The notes beneath the pieces are model-generated. The model saw only the letters and a program-made list of their open reading frames with translations, was not told where the DNA came from and did not search any database. Source: Robiginitomaculum antarcticum DSM 21748 (lineage in GTDB: Bacteria; Pseudomonadota; Alphaproteobacteria; Caulobacterales; Maricaulaceae). Taken from it: DNA of 64,000 bases. Positions 42,248 to 54,320 of the stretch are shown here, one piece after another. Positions within the stretch are counted from its first letter, which is position 1; the number at the start of each line of letters is the position of its first letter. Location: positions 248,001-312,000 of the forward strand of contig NZ_KB823012.1 in assembly GCF_000365025.1 (NCBI RefSeq), read 5' to 3'. The position numbers were made by a program, and so were the translations under genes.

Positions 42248-42829
42248 ATGCCACAGGAAAAAAAAGACGACTTATCTGAAATTAGATCATTTTTTGATCA
42301 ATTCGCCGCCTTCGTAGCTGAAGGTGCGCGGGAACTCATAAAAATTTCTGATGATGAGGATGAAAAGGCCGTCATTCAGTCTCTGTTCCCAACATTAAAT
42401 GCTCAGATTAAGGAAACGGGTGCATATATTATGAGCCGAGGCGAAGTTGCCAATCGTCAACAACGTGCTGAGGCCGTTCAAGCATTTAAAATGTCAGCAG
42501 GGCCTCAATTGTTATCAAATGCAAAAGGTATATTTGGGAGCCTTAAGTCATTTATTGGGAAACTTGGATTTGCCAAAATTGCTCAAGAGGTAAAAAAGAT
42601 ATTTCGTATACTTATGGATGCTTTTGGCTGGGCCATTCCAAAATGGATTGAAACCATTCTCATACTCATTGACCAAATTATCAATTTTCTTACAGGTGGG
42701 AAGTCCATGAAAATGCAGACAGCATTGTCCATTCAAGAACAAAACTACCTCGCTGAAATGACACACCTCACTCGTTTGCAACGTGCAATGGGTAATGACG
42801 GTTCAGATGATGATGATGAAGACTATTAA
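42248..42829 (+). CDS. AT-rich orphan protein, 193 residues
   Basis: I do not recognise this protein. Visible features: acidic N-terminus (MPQEKKDDLSEIRSFF), helical middle, then a long amphipathic and hydrophobic region (about 95-150, including KIFRILMDAFGWAIPKWIETILILIDQIINFLTGG) which could insert in or lie on a membrane, and a very acidic end (NDGSDDDDEDY). No signal peptide or Cys. By eye the gene is clearly AT-richer than its neighbours, suggesting recent acquisition. Strong AGGAG ribosome site six bases before the ATG and a terminator just after the stop support it as a real transcription unit. Confidence 0.75.
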   Translation: MPQEKKDDLSEIRSFFDQFAAFVAEGARELIKISDDEDEKAVIQSLFPTLNAQIKETGAYIMSRGEVANRQQRAEAVQAFKMSAGPQLLSNAKGIFGSLKSFIGKLGFAKIAQEVKKIFRILMDAFGWAIPKWIETILILIDQIINFLTGGKSMKMQTALSIQEQNYLAEMTHLTRLQRAMGNDGSDDDDEDY

Positions 42830-42858
42830 TGGTCTCATGAAAATGATGTTTTAGATTT

Positions 42859-42895
42859 TGCTCACCTTTGATATATTCAAGGGTGGGCATTTTGT
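42859..42895 (+). terminator. Terminator after the orphan gene
   Basis: Thirteen-bp stem with wobble pairs (42859-42871 against 42877-42889), 5-nt loop, followed by TTTTGTTTG. It lies 29 bp after the orphan's stop codon. Confidence 0.75.
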
Positions 42896-43024
42896 TTGCA
42901 GATTGTTTGTTGTTGTTTTGCTATGCCCACAGTCCAACTATTCACCAACTCCTCTATTAATGATTTCTCTTCAAAGTTTCACACTGGCCGCAAGAGAATA
43001 TACTCTAACTTCTACTCATGGCGA

Positions 43025-43429
43025 TTAAACGAAATCCTGAGTGTTTGACGCCGCTTCCGCTTTCCGCCGCCTCGCCGCCAGTTTCGTCTCTATCCGATCT
43101 TTCGTCGCGACAGCCATGTGTCCGGCGATAACCTCGCTTTTCTGCCGCAATCGGCGGATGGCGCGCAGGGCAAAATAAAGCGCCGTGCCCGCAAGGACGG
43201 CCAAGATAAGGAAGATATAGAATATGCCGTGAAGCTGGCTGCCCAGCCAAAGGCCCAATGCGCCGAACAGGACAATTAGTGCAAAGGCTGCCCATGCCAT
43301 AAACACGGCGCGGGCGAGCAGGAAGCGCGCGGGCAGCAGCGCCGCATCCACAGCGATCTCGCCCGCCAGACCGCGCGCTTTTTCCCGATCTCTCCCGGCC
43401 CGTAATAAACTGAAAGATTTAAGCAGCAT
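43025..43429 (-). CDS. Small two-helix membrane protein
   Basis: 134 residues from ATG 43429; the open frame extends to a GTG at 43450. Two hydrophobic stretches (AVFMAWAAFALIVLFGALGLWL and GIFYIFLILAVLAGTALYFALRA) are followed by a basic tail with RRLRQKSEV and KLAARRRKAEA. No named family recognised; a phage-shock or holin-like accessory could be imagined but nothing supports it. Divergent from atpH and close to the orphan gene. Coding assignment is moderately secure from length and composition. Confidence 0.6.
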   Translation of the reverse strand: MLLKSFSLLRAGRDREKARGLAGEIAVDAALLPARFLLARAVFMAWAAFALIVLFGALGLWLGSQLHGIFYIFLILAVLAGTALYFALRAIRRLRQKSEVIAGHMAVATKDRIETKLAARRRKAEAASNTQDFV

Positions 43430-43644
43430 TCCGCAATTATGCCGCGACACAGGGATAATGCAAGACGCGTCGCGCCGGGGCGTAAACCGAACTGTTTGCC
43501 GTGGTGCAGTTAGGGTTGGAATCTAAAAAATGCCGTGCTAAGGGGGCGCGAATTTCCACAAATGGTAGCGATTTGACCCGCCGTTTGAAACTTGTTTCCT
43601 CTCAGCCTGCGCGGTGCGGTCTGACAAACTTAATGGACGGCTCA

Positions 43645-44202
43645 ATGTCACAAGACGGCGTGATTGCAAGCGAAGCCGCAGGGCGTTATGCCATTGCGCT
43701 TCTTGACCTGGCGACAACCGCCAGCGCCTTGAAAACATTAGAAAAAGACGCCAAAACGGTAAAGGCTCTCTTTGCCGATCATGCCGATATCCGGCGTCTG
43801 GCGCATAGCCCTATCTTTGCCGCAGAAGACAAAGCGTCCGCCTTTGTTGCTATCCTGAAAAAGGCCAAAGTCGGCACATTGATGCAGCAATTTGTCGGAA
43901 CCGTCGCGCAGAATCGCCGCGTTGATGAAATTACCGATATGCTCAATGTGTTCGAAGAAAAGCTGGCGCTAAAGCGCGGCGAGACAACGGCTGTTGTTAC
44001 ATCCGCTAAAAAACTCTCGCCAGCCGAGCTGAAAAGCATGAAGGCCGAGCTTAAGACATCCCTCGGCCGCACGGTCGATATTGAAACCAAAGTCGACCCG
44101 GACCTTCTGGGTGGCTTCTCCGTAAAAATCGGCTCACGCCTATTTGATAATTCACTCAAGACCCAATTGGGTGGTCTTAAACTCGCGATGAAAGAGGCCT
44201 AA
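43645..44202 (+). CDS. atpH: ATP synthase F1 delta subunit
   Basis: 185 residues; links the F1 head to the peripheral stalk. VIASEAAGRYAIALLDLATTASALKTLEKD opens the family's N-terminal domain, and ALKRGETTAVVTSAKKLSPAEL...VDPDLLGGFSVKIGSRLFDNSLKTQLGGLKLAMKEA is the canonical C-terminal half. The frame stays open 48 codons upstream, but family length and the Ser-rich N-terminus point to ATG 43645. First gene of atpHAG-D-x-C; the Fo genes are elsewhere, as usual in Alphaproteobacteria. Confidence 0.95.
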   Translation: MSQDGVIASEAAGRYAIALLDLATTASALKTLEKDAKTVKALFADHADIRRLAHSPIFAAEDKASAFVAILKKAKVGTLMQQFVGTVAQNRRVDEITDMLNVFEEKLALKRGETTAVVTSAKKLSPAELKSMKAELKTSLGRTVDIETKVDPDLLGGFSVKIGSRLFDNSLKTQLGGLKLAMKEA

Positions 44203-44205
44203 ACC

Positions 44206-45741
44206 ATGGATATCCGCGCTGCTGAAATTTCCTCAATCCTTAAGAAGCAAATCAAAGGCTTCGGGACTGAGGCCAAAGTCTCTGATGTTGGACAGGTTCT
44301 GTCCGTCGGTGACGGTATTGCCCGTATTTACGGTCTGGAAAATGTCCGCGCCGGTGAAATGGTCGAGTTCCCGGGCGGCGTCAAAGGTATGGCGCTAAAC
44401 CTTGAGACTGACAATGTCGGCGTGGTTATCTTCGGTGACGACCGCGGCATTAAAGAAGGCGACACTGTTAAGCGCCTCGGCGAAATCGTTGACGTTCCTG
44501 TCGGCATGGGTCTTTTGGGCCGCGTTGTCGATCCGCTGGGCAATCCGATTGACGGCAAAGGTCCGCTCAAAGATGTGGCCGAGCGCCGCCGCGTTGACGT
44601 TAAAGCGCCGGGCATTATGCCGCGTAAAGGTGTTCACGAGCCTGTGCAGACCGGTATTAAAGCGATTGACGCGCTCATCCCAATTGGCCGTGGCCAGCGC
44701 GAGCTGATCATTGGCGACCGCCAGACCGGTAAAACCGCTGTTGCGATTGACGCAATCTTAAACCAAAAAGCCGCCTTTGATGATAACCGCGAAAGCGACA
44801 AGCTGTATTGCATCTATGTCGTGATCGGCCAGAAGCGCTCAACTGTGGCGCAGCTTGTTAAAGTTCTCGAAGAAAACGGCGCGATGGATTATTCCATTAT
44901 CGTCGCCGCGACGGCCTCCGAGCCGGCTCCGCTTCAGTTCCTCGCGCCTTTTGCCGGGTGCGCCATGGGCGAATATTTCCGCGATAACGGCATGCACGGC
45001 CTGATCATTTATGATGATCTGTCCAAACAGGCTGTCGCCTATCGCCAAATGTCACTTTTGCTACGCCGTCCTCCGGGCCGTGAAGCCTATCCGGGTGATG
45101 TGTTCTATCTTCACTCCCGTTTGCTTGAGCGCGCCGCGAAACTCAACGAAGATCATGGCGGCGGGTCATTAACGGCGCTGCCGATTATTGAAACGCAGGG
45201 CAATGACGTGTCGGCCTTTATTCCGACCAATGTGATCTCGATTACGGACGGACAGATTTTCCTTGAGACAGATTTGTTCTTCCAGGGCATCCGCCCCGCG
45301 CTCAATGTCGGCCTGTCCGTGTCCCGTGTGGGGTCTGCGGCGCAGATCAAAGCTATGAAACAGGTGGCGGGCCCGATTAAAGGCGAGCTTGCCCAATACC
45401 GCGAAATGGCGGCCTTTGCGCAGTTCGGTTCAGATCTTGACGCATCAACACAGCGCCTTCTGGCCCGTGGTGAGCGCCTGACAGAGCTGCTGAAACAGCC
45501 GCAATTCTCTCCGCTTCAAGTTCAGGAGCAGGTCTGCGTGATTTACGCGGGAACGCGCGGTTATTTGGATAAGATTGCAGTTGGTGATATTCAGAAATAC
45601 GAAGCCGAGCTTTTAGCCCATCTTCACGCCGAGCACGACGCGATCCTCTCTGATATTGCCACACAGAAAAAGCTGACTGACGATATTGAAAACCGTCTGA
45701 AGACCGTTCTGGACAGCTTTACAGCGAATTTCGCGGCGTAA
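44206..45741 (+). CDS. atpA: ATP synthase F1 alpha subunit
   Basis: 511 residues, regulatory nucleotide-binding subunit of F1. Walker [16 protein letters not shown] near residue 170 and the signature [17 protein letters not shown] (written here [17 protein letters not shown]) are present, as is the N-terminal [19 protein letters not shown], a typical alphaproteobacterial start. Starts 3 bp after atpH with overlapping control elements. No deviations from the family noticed. Confidence 0.98.
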   Translation: MDIRAAEISSILKKQIKGFGTEAKVSDVGQVLSVGDGIARIYGLENVRAGEMVEFPGGVKGMALNLETDNVGVVIFGDDRGIKEGDTVKRLGEIVDVPVGMGLLGRVVDPLGNPIDGKGPLKDVAERRRVDVKAPGIMPRKGVHEPVQTGIKAIDALIPIGRGQRELIIGDRQTGKTAVAIDAILNQKAAFDDNRESDKLYCIYVVIGQKRSTVAQLVKVLEENGAMDYSIIVAATASEPAPLQFLAPFAGCAMGEYFRDNGMHGLIIYDDLSKQAVAYRQMSLLLRRPPGREAYPGDVFYLHSRLLERAAKLNEDHGGGSLTALPIIETQGNDVSAFIPTNVISITDGQIFLETDLFFQGIRPALNVGLSVSRVGSAAQIKAMKQVAGPIKGELAQYREMAAFAQFGSDLDASTQRLLARGERLTELLKQPQFSPLQVQEQVCVIYAGTRGYLDKIAVGDIQKYEAELLAHLHAEHDAILSDIATQKKLTDDIENRLKTVLDSFTANFAA

Positions 45742-45762
45742 TCCGGATAAAGAGACAGGGCT

Positions 45763-48219
<2,457 letters not shown>

Positions 48220-48220
<1 letters not shown>

Positions 48221-48420
48221 TGTCAGCTTCGCTCGATATTAAGGACTGTGTGAATACACATTGTCCTTGGTCGGGCGACACAATTTCTGCCGACAGCCTG
48301 ACTCTTTATAAGGGACAGGTCGTCGGCTTTTGCAATCCCGCCAATTTCTTTTCCGGCGGAGATAAATTTGATAAGGCAACCCGCCTGTTTGATGACGCTT
48401 TAGGAGCCACTCATGGCTGA
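48220..48420 (+). CDS. 66-residue protein between atpD and atpC
   Basis: Begins at GTG 48220, sharing its first base with the atpD stop, and overlaps atpC by 8 bp, so it is locked into the ATP synthase operon. Features: DCVNTHCPWSGDTISADSLTLYKGQVVGFCNPANFF and GDKFDKATRLFDDAL. Short proteins with CPNTHCPWSG...GFCNPGCRDKF are recalled from Alphaproteobacteria; in this copy the second cysteine pair is reduced (CNPANFF). A metal-binding role in ATP synthase or heavy-metal handling is only a guess. Its place in the operon is the best clue. Confidence 0.75.
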
Positions 48421-48805
48421 AAAACTTCACTTTTCACTCGTATCGCCTGCGCGCGAGCTTTATTCCGGCGCAGTGGATCAGGTTGATGTTCCGGGCACTG
48501 AGGGCGATTTTGGCGTGCTGCCGGACCACGCGCCGTTAATGGCCGCGATCCGCACGGGCCTGCTGGGCGTCTATCATGAAGGCGTTGAGAGCTTTTATTT
48601 CGTCCAAGGCGGCTTTGCCGATGTGACGCCTGCGGGCCTGACGGTATTAGCGGAAAAAGCCATGCCGCTCGGTGATGTCGATCTCCCCGGGATTGAAGCT
48701 GAGATTGAGCGTATTGAGAAAAAAATGCATGAGCTTGAGGGCGACGCTGCGCTGAGCGCAGCGCAGGACGTCGAGGGTCTGAAAACCGTCGCGGCCATAC
48801 TGTAG
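48413..48805 (+). CDS. atpC: ATP synthase F1 epsilon subunit
   Basis: 130 residues. The beta-sandwich half (LHFSLVSPARELYSGAVDQVDVPGTEGDFGVLPDHAPLMAAIRTGLL) is complete; the C-terminal inhibitory helix segment is comparatively short and is Glu/Ala-rich (ALSAAQDVEGLKTVAAIL). Last atp gene of the operon. The ATG at 48413 lies within the previous gene's end. Confidence 0.96.
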   Translation: MAEKLHFSLVSPARELYSGAVDQVDVPGTEGDFGVLPDHAPLMAAIRTGLLGVYHEGVESFYFVQGGFADVTPAGLTVLAEKAMPLGDVDLPGIEAEIERIEKKMHELEGDAALSAAQDVEGLKTVAAIL

Positions 48806-48806
48806 A

Positions 48807-49349
48807 TTGAGCCGCGCCTGCGTTATTGCGGTTGCGCAAAGCGCCTCGCATTCATTTACCAAACACACACAGCTCGCGGTTTCACTGATCGCGGGCTTTG
48901 GCGTTCAAGGGGACGCCCATTACGGTCAAACTGTCCAGCATATTTACGATAAACGCCGCGACCCATTGCGGCCCAATCTGCGCCAAGTCCACCTCATTCA
49001 TAGCGAATTGTTCGATGAGATGAGCCGCTATGGCTATGACCTTGGTGCGGGCCAGCTTGGCGAGAATATCACCACGCGCGGCATTGATTTGATTAATCTG
49101 CCAACAGGGACGCAACTGACGATTGGCGAAGCGCAGATCGAGGTGACGGGCCTGCGCAAGCCCTGCTCGAAAATCAATGCGCTGGGCGAAGGTTTAATGG
49201 CCCGTATGATCGAAAAAGCGCCGTCCGGGGATTTAATTTTAAAATGTGGCGTGATGGGCATTATTACCCAAAGCGGGGAAGTCATGCGCGGCGATAATAT
49301 TGATATTAAATTGCCTGACCTGCCGCACCGCCCCCTGGGCGCTGTATAG
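48807..49349 (+). CDS. MOSC-domain protein
   Basis: 180 residues. MOSC proteins transfer sulfur or bind molybdenum cofactor-derived metal; the conserved cysteine is present in VTGLRKPCSKINAL. FGVQGDAHYGQTVQHI and GQLGENITTRGIDLINLPTG are typical of the YiiM-like branch. The only in-frame start close to the domain is TTG 48807, immediately after atpC. A different, later start would cut into the conserved N-terminus. It follows the ATP synthase operon by one base and may be co-transcribed; no functional link is evident. Confidence 0.88.
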   Translation: MSRACVIAVAQSASHSFTKHTQLAVSLIAGFGVQGDAHYGQTVQHIYDKRRDPLRPNLRQVHLIHSELFDEMSRYGYDLGAGQLGENITTRGIDLINLPTGTQLTIGEAQIEVTGLRKPCSKINALGEGLMARMIEKAPSGDLILKCGVMGIITQSGEVMRGDNIDIKLPDLPHRPLGAV

Positions 49350-49385
49350 CCTTAATCACGCCATATAAAGTCTGTATTCCCCGTT

Positions 49386-50228
49386 ATGAAACGCATTGTG
49401 AAATATATATTCGGGCCGTTGGCGCTTATAATATTGGCGTGTTTACTTTACGGTTTTCTGATCGAGCCCCTCCTGCTGGTCCGGCGCGACGTGACCATTG
49501 CTTCACCGCATTATAAGGGTCCACCCCTAAAAATATTGCTGCTGTCTGACTTTCACATTGGCGGCCCGAATATAAACGCAAAACGCATTCAAGATATTGT
49601 TATAAAGACAAATCAACACGGCCCGTATGACGCCGTCTTGATTGCCGGAGATTTTATAAACGGGCATGTTCCGCGCGTCCAAAGAGATGCAGCGGATCGT
49701 GCAGATATTGAGCAGGGCATAGACTATTTGGGCGCGCTTAATGGCGGCTTAAAAATTTATGCGTCTCTGGGAAACCATGATACATGGTATAGCAAATCTG
49801 TTGTCACGCGAACGCTCAACACTGCCGGTATAGCGGTGTTAGATAATGACAGCGTCATGATGGGGCGATTTTGTATCGTCGGAATTGCTGATTTTGATAC
49901 GGACAGGCCGGATATATATGCGGCGCAAAACTGCACGTCTGATGCCATAAAAATCGTCATCACCCATTCCCCGGACGCACTCGCTTTCGCGCCGAAAAAT
50001 AGCGCGCTAATTGTATCGGGGCATACACATGGCGGGCAAATTAATCTGCCCTTTATTGGGCGGCGGGTGACGTCGACGCGCGCGGGGCAAGCCTATGCCT
50101 ACGGTTTAAAATCCTATCGCGGGTCGCCCGTCTTCATTACAGCGGGTATCGGCACATCAATACTGCCCGCGCGGTTTCGCGCGCCGCCGGAATATGTTGT
50201 GATTACACTGAGGCCGGCTCAGGATTGA
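49386..50228 (+). CDS. Membrane-anchored metallophosphoesterase
   Basis: 280 residues. A single N-terminal membrane helix (IFGPLALIILACLLYGFLIEPLLL) and a calcineurin-like phosphoesterase domain with all metal motifs: LLLSDFHIGG, AVLIAGDFINGH, YASLGNHDTWY, VITHSPDALAF and SGHTHGGQINLP. The YaeI/YkuE-like branch hydrolyses lipid-linked or cyclic diphosphates at the membrane; the exact substrate is not evident. Poorly defined ribosome site. It stands before a lipoprotein gene in the same direction. Confidence 0.87.
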   Translation: MKRIVKYIFGPLALIILACLLYGFLIEPLLLVRRDVTIASPHYKGPPLKILLLSDFHIGGPNINAKRIQDIVIKTNQHGPYDAVLIAGDFINGHVPRVQRDAADRADIEQGIDYLGALNGGLKIYASLGNHDTWYSKSVVTRTLNTAGIAVLDNDSVMMGRFCIVGIADFDTDRPDIYAAQNCTSDAIKIVITHSPDALAFAPKNSALIVSGHTHGGQINLPFIGRRVTSTRAGQAYAYGLKSYRGSPVFITAGIGTSILPARFRAPPEYVVITLRPAQD

Positions 50229-50285
50229 CTGGCTTGACGAATGACATCTCCGGTGCACAATCGTGGCATAAAATGGGGGAGATAT

Positions 50286-51158
50286 ATGGCGTTCAATAAA
50301 TTTATGGTCGCTGTCGCGTTAGCGTCGTTATTGGCGAGTGTTGGTTGTGAGAAAAAAGTCTCCAAACCCGATATTTCAACGCTCAGCACGGCGCAGCTTG
50401 AAGCCGCTATAGCGAAAGGCGGAGATCGCACCGCAGAAAAACTACGCTTGTCTAAAATGTATACCCGCTATGGTAACGGCGCACAGAAACAAACAGCGTA
50501 TGACATGCTTCTGGACATGGCCGAGGCCGGCAATGGGGACGCCGCAGTCGGATTATGCGGCTTTACTGATGACATAACGGCGCTCGGGTTCTGCCAAAAA
50601 GCTGCAGATGAAGGGGATCAAGACGCCTCGGCGCAAATCTGTGTCATGACGCCGTCAGCGCAAAATGCCTATTGCGAAAGCCCCGCTGCAGCCGGGATCA
50701 CGCGGACATATTTATTTTATGCGCAAAACCTCGCCGCCGAAAATAAATGGGATGAGGCAGCCATATGGTTTGAAAAAGCCATTAAAGACGGCCCTGTCGA
50801 ACACCGCGATCCTGCCGTCACAGCGATGACGCAGACGGTCAAGAATAAAGCTGATAATCCATATTATAAAGCCTTGCAGGCGTCCGGCGGAAAGCTGGTC
50901 AAGTTTGAAGTGCTCGACGCCATAACGCCGACGACACCTGCCGGTCTGCGCCGTGACGCTCAATGCTATGTGACATGGACGGTCACGCCGACCGGCGTAG
51001 CCTCAAATGTAAAAATTAATTGTGCCGATGACGTGCTGATTGATCCTGTCTCGCGCGCGGTTCATGCATGGCGGTTTAAACCCAGTAGGAAAAATAGCGT
51101 AGCTGTATTTGACTCCTCCCGGGCCTCAACCACAATCTATTTCAAAGCCCCGCAATAA
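50286..51158 (+). CDS. Putative lipoprotein with TonB-like C-terminal domain
   Basis: 290 residues. GGGGGAG before ATG 50286 fixes the start; the next residues form a signal peptide ending LLASVGC (Cys near 21), a slightly atypical lipobox. The central part is helical with Cys-rich repeat-like segments (CGFTDD, CQKAADEGDQDASAQICVM) like Sel1 repeats. The C-terminal ~80 residues read as a TonB_C-like domain: QCYVTWTVTPTGVASNVKINC...VHAWRFKPSRK. Exported, but without a visible energising partner. The role is unknown; similar architectures have been linked to envelope sensing. Confidence 0.75.
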   Translation: MAFNKFMVAVALASLLASVGCEKKVSKPDISTLSTAQLEAAIAKGGDRTAEKLRLSKMYTRYGNGAQKQTAYDMLLDMAEAGNGDAAVGLCGFTDDITALGFCQKAADEGDQDASAQICVMTPSAQNAYCESPAAAGITRTYLFYAQNLAAENKWDEAAIWFEKAIKDGPVEHRDPAVTAMTQTVKNKADNPYYKALQASGGKLVKFEVLDAITPTTPAGLRRDAQCYVTWTVTPTGVASNVKINCADDVLIDPVSRAVHAWRFKPSRKNSVAVFDSSRASTTIYFKAPQ

Positions 51159-51182
51159 AATCAGTATTAATAAGATTAGAGT

Positions 51183-52514
51183 CTAGGTCGCGGGGTCGAT
51201 ATCCGATGTTGGAGGCTGAGGCATAGCCGCGGGGTCGACGCCCGGCTCGGCTTTCGGGGCCTTAGCCCGCCTGTCCGCTTGGGTCGTGACCAGTATTAGC
51301 GCAATGAACGCCATTATCACAAGCAGGACGGCGACTGAGAAGGGCGCGCCAGGATGATAATGACCGCTGCCGCGCTGTGCGAAATAGAAGAAACTGACAC
51401 CCATCAGGATCGGGCCGACCATCATGGCGAGGCCCTGCGCCGCGCCGATGGCGCCTTGCAGCTCGCCCTGTTCAGATTTGGATAGGCGCGAGCTGATCAT
51501 ATTATTGATGGCAGGGCCGTATAATCCGGCCATCGCCGCAAACGGCCCTGCCGCGTAGACCACCCATCCGGCCCACGCCCCGCCCATCATGGCATAGCCG
51601 ATGGCGGCGGTTATGATGCCGATAATTGCGGCCCAAAACAATCCTGTCTTGGGAATGATCCAGCGAATGAGGAGGCCTTGAACGATAATCTGCGCAATTC
51701 CGAAGGCAAATAAAGACCAGCCGACATCCCCCGATGTCCAGTCCAATTTGGTCTGCATTGAGATGGTATAGGTTGTCGGATAGACCGTATGCGCCGTCGC
51801 CAGAAGGAAGAGCACGAAGATAAGCCCTTGCGCGCCTCTGATCTTTTTCAGGGACTTCAGCGCGCCCAGCGCATTGGCGCGCGCCCAGCTAAAGTCGCGG
51901 CGGTCTTTTTGCGCCAATGTTTCGGGCAAAACGATATAGCCGAAAATGACATTAATAATGGACAGCACGCCTGCGGCAAAAAACGGCACGCGCGGTCCGG
52001 CTAGATCACCCAGAATGCCTGTCGGATCGCCTAATATACCGCCAATTGCGGGGCCTAGGACAAAGCCCGCGCCGAAGGCTGCACCGACAAGGCCGAAATT
52101 TTGCGCCCGGCGTTCCGGCGGCGTAACGTCAGCGATATAGGCATTGGCGGTGGAAAAAGTTGCGCCGAATGCGCCCGATACGGCCCGCCCGACATATAGG
52201 ATGGCAATGGCGGGCGCGAAGGCCATGAGGAAATAGTCTATACCCAGACCGAAGAGCGAGAGCAGCATGATCGGTCGGCGTCCATATTTATCGGATAGCG
52301 CGCCGATGATGGGCATGAATATGAACTGCAACAGCGCCCAAATAAATGTCAGCCCTGCCATATGCAGGCCGATCAGATTTTCCTTTGCGCCTGTTAACTC
52401 TCCGACCAAATCGGGCAGAACCGGAATGATAATTCCAAAGCCGATGGCATTGATCAACACCGTAATCAGGACAAAGGCGAGGGCGTTCTTCCCGGCTGTG
52501 CGCGGCGCGGCCAT
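51183..52514 (-). CDS. MFS transporter, TetA/TCR-like
   Basis: 443 residues, twelve hydrophobic helices. [28 protein letters not shown] is the MFS motif A after helix 2; [19 protein letters not shown]-type motif C is seen as [23 protein letters not shown]. The central loop and a Pro-rich C-terminal tail follow. Such proteins expel tetracyclines or other drugs and are also found as housekeeping transporters in Alphaproteobacteria. No regulator of the tetR type is adjacent. Ends 3 bp from the rppH gene. Confidence 0.87.
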   Translation of the reverse strand: MAAPRTAGKNALAFVLITVLINAIGFGIIIPVLPDLVGELTGAKENLIGLHMAGLTFIWALLQFIFMPIIGALSDKYGRRPIMLLSLFGLGIDYFLMAFAPAIAILYVGRAVSGAFGATFSTANAYIADVTPPERRAQNFGLVGAAFGAGFVLGPAIGGILGDPTGILGDLAGPRVPFFAAGVLSIINVIFGYIVLPETLAQKDRRDFSWARANALGALKSLKKIRGAQGLIFVLFLLATAHTVYPTTYTISMQTKLDWTSGDVGWSLFAFGIAQIIVQGLLIRWIIPKTGLFWAAIIGIITAAIGYAMMGGAWAGWVVYAAGPFAAMAGLYGPAINNMISSRLSKSEQGELQGAIGAAQGLAMMVGPILMGVSFFYFAQRGSGHYHPGAPFSVAVLLVIMAFIALILVTTQADRRAKAPKAEPGVDPAAMPQPPTSDIDPAT

Positions 52515-52517
52515 GAT

Positions 52518-53006
52518 CTAGACGTTTTCCAGATGCGCAAAATCTTGCGCCAGACGGGCATAAAGGTCGCGTTTAAACGGCACAATCAGATCGCAGGCTT
52601 CACTGAGACTGGCCCAGCGCCACTGCGTAAACTCCGCGGGCATGTGGTATTTCAAATTAAAATCATCTTCGCCGCCATGATAGCGAAACGCAAACCAGCG
52701 TTGTTTTTGTCCATGCCAGAGACGTTCTTTGCGGCGATGCCCGCCGGGTATATCGTAATAGAGCCAGTCCTGAACCTGCGCGAGCGGGGAGAGTAAATTG
52801 ACATGCGCGCCGGTTTCTTCGTGGACTTCGCGTATAGCGGCGTAGAGCGGGTCTTCGCCCGCATCAATACCGCCTTGTGGAAATTGCCAGCAATAAGGGG
52901 CAGGCGTATTGGCCCGCCGTCCGAGCCAGACTTTGCCGTCACCATTGAACAAGCAGACCCCTGCTGCAGGGCGGTAAGCGTCATCCTCGCCGGTCGGTAA
53001 TGTCAT
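52518..53006 (-). CDS. rppH: RNA pyrophosphohydrolase
   Basis: 162-residue Nudix hydrolase that removes pyrophosphate from 5' triphosphate mRNA to start decay. YRPAAGVCLFNGDGKVWLGRR opens the fold; the Nudix box GGIDAGEDPLYAAIREVHEETGA is intact. KERLWHGQKQRWFAFRY and EFTQWRWASLSEACDLIVPFKRDLY are typical of alphaproteobacterial RppH. The ATG overlaps the stop of the upstream deacetylase gene by 4 bp (ATGA), a usual coupling in this locus. Confidence 0.95.
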   Translation of the reverse strand: MTLPTGEDDAYRPAAGVCLFNGDGKVWLGRRANTPAPYCWQFPQGGIDAGEDPLYAAIREVHEETGAHVNLLSPLAQVQDWLYYDIPGGHRRKERLWHGQKQRWFAFRYHGGEDDFNLKYHMPAEFTQWRWASLSEACDLIVPFKRDLYARLAQDFAHLENV

Positions 53007-53833
53007 GGATTATTTTTGATCTTATAACTGACAGGCACGATGATTGTGCCCGTGTCTTCCAGCGTTGCCGCCCAGACATTTATACCGTCCAATGTAGCAG
53101 GCAGCGCCCCGCCCACCGCCAGAGGAATTGCGCCGCCGGGATTGGTGCTGGCCTCAAGCGCGTCCAGCGTGGAGTGCACACGCGCCGCGCCTTCGCCCAG
53201 ATCGATATAGGCGCGCCCCTGTGTCCACGGTATGCCGCTGGCGAGTGCGCTTATGCGGCCATTTTGATCGGATTCGGAATATATAAAGCCGAGGCCCGTA
53301 TTGCGTAGCTGTCCAAAGACCGGCGCCGCTTTAATCGGACTGTCGAGAAACAGCTCGCCGTAAAAATTCGTGACCGCGAAATAGCCCTGAGCGCGGCTGA
53401 GGATGCGGTCGAGCATACGGGCATTATCAGCAGGAGTAACATCGACGCGAAGCAAAAAAGGCGGGATATCTTCCGGGTTAGCCTGCGCCAGATTATACGG
53501 CTCCATGGGAACTTCTAAAACAACTTCATGACCTTTGGCGCGGGCCTTATCGATCCAGCCCTGCAAGCCCGAGGCATGAGGAGCAAAGGAAAGGGTAACT
53601 TCCGGCGGCAGCTCATCAATGGCGCGCCGGGTTAAAGCCGCGTTGAGGCCCAGGCCGCGCACGATAATGGCTAGTTTTGTGCTGTCCTTGCGCGCGGCAA
53701 AGGGTTTGGCATAGACCTCGAAAGGTGTCTGTCCGGCGGCGTTTGGCGCGGGAACAGCGCCAAATGGGCCTTGTTTGCTATATCCTGCAATCGGCGCGCG
53801 GCGCAAAGGGATTGCTGACTGATTGAGGGACAT
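53003..53833 (-). pseudogene. Divergent polysaccharide deacetylase, C-terminal part (frameshift-separated)
   Basis: Frame for a divergent polysaccharide deacetylase (DUF610/YibQ-like). Visible: PIAGYSKQGPFGAVPAPNAAGQTPFEVYAKPF, IIVRGLGLNAALTRRAIDELPPEVTLSFAPHA, EVVLEVPMEPYNLAQANP. Such proteins are envelope polysaccharide deacetylase homologues that may lack activity. The frame is open further upstream to 53983, but the proper N-terminus lies in another frame (53778-54257). A 4-bp tandem duplication at 53815-53822 separates the two. An internal ATG at 53833 could restart translation of this part. Linked to rppH by an ATGA overlap. Confidence 0.8.
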
Positions 53834-54257
53834 ATTGCCCGGGCGCAGGCTGCCGTCCGATATAGGCGGTTTCGCCGGCGCTAACGGGCTCACCGTTAAT
53901 CGTAATGACAGAGGGCGGCTTAGACGTCGCGCGGCGCGGCGCATCTGTCTCTGTGCCGGCCATAATACCATCCACGCCGGCAATCATGGGCATGATCTGC
54001 GCGGTTTGTGCGTTATCCGCGGGGTCAAGGATATCGACGGGACCGAGCAGCTGACCGTCCAGCTGGTTAGGGCGCGCGGATTGGGGCATTATATCGAGAA
54101 CGGCGTAGCCCTGCGGCGTTGCGTCTTCGGCATGACCTGAGACATAGCCATATGCGCCGATCATAGCGGGCAAAAGCAGCACCACTAAAAGCGCCATCAC
54201 CAGATGACGCTTTAGCGACGGGCCTTTGCGGCTATATCGATAAATCGCGCGTGACAT
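53778..54257 (-). pseudogene. Divergent polysaccharide deacetylase, N-terminal part (frameshift-separated)
   Basis: 159-residue frame: basic start (MSRAIYRYSRKGPSLKR), a membrane helix (HLVMALLVVLLLPAMIGAYGYVSG), then a low-complexity periplasmic stretch ending GRQPAPGQYVPQS. The frame then runs on into VSNPFAPRADCRI and stops. If one copy of the duplicated TCAG (minus-strand sense) is removed, this frame passes directly into the deacetylase frame as VPQSAIPLRRAPIAGYSKQG, a continuous family-like junction. The two entries are therefore probably one gene of ~420 residues disrupted by a duplication, a sequencing error or a rare frameshift. Confidence 0.8.
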
Positions 54258-54320
54258 GCGCCATCAATAGCGCTCAGAGATGAGTCGCGCCAGCACCATT
54301 GCTGAATTTAAATCAGACGC

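Noticed and set aside
42923-43051. 42-codon frame after the orphan terminator
   Set aside because: Very short, no ribosome site, and it overlaps the end of the membrane-protein gene on the other strand.
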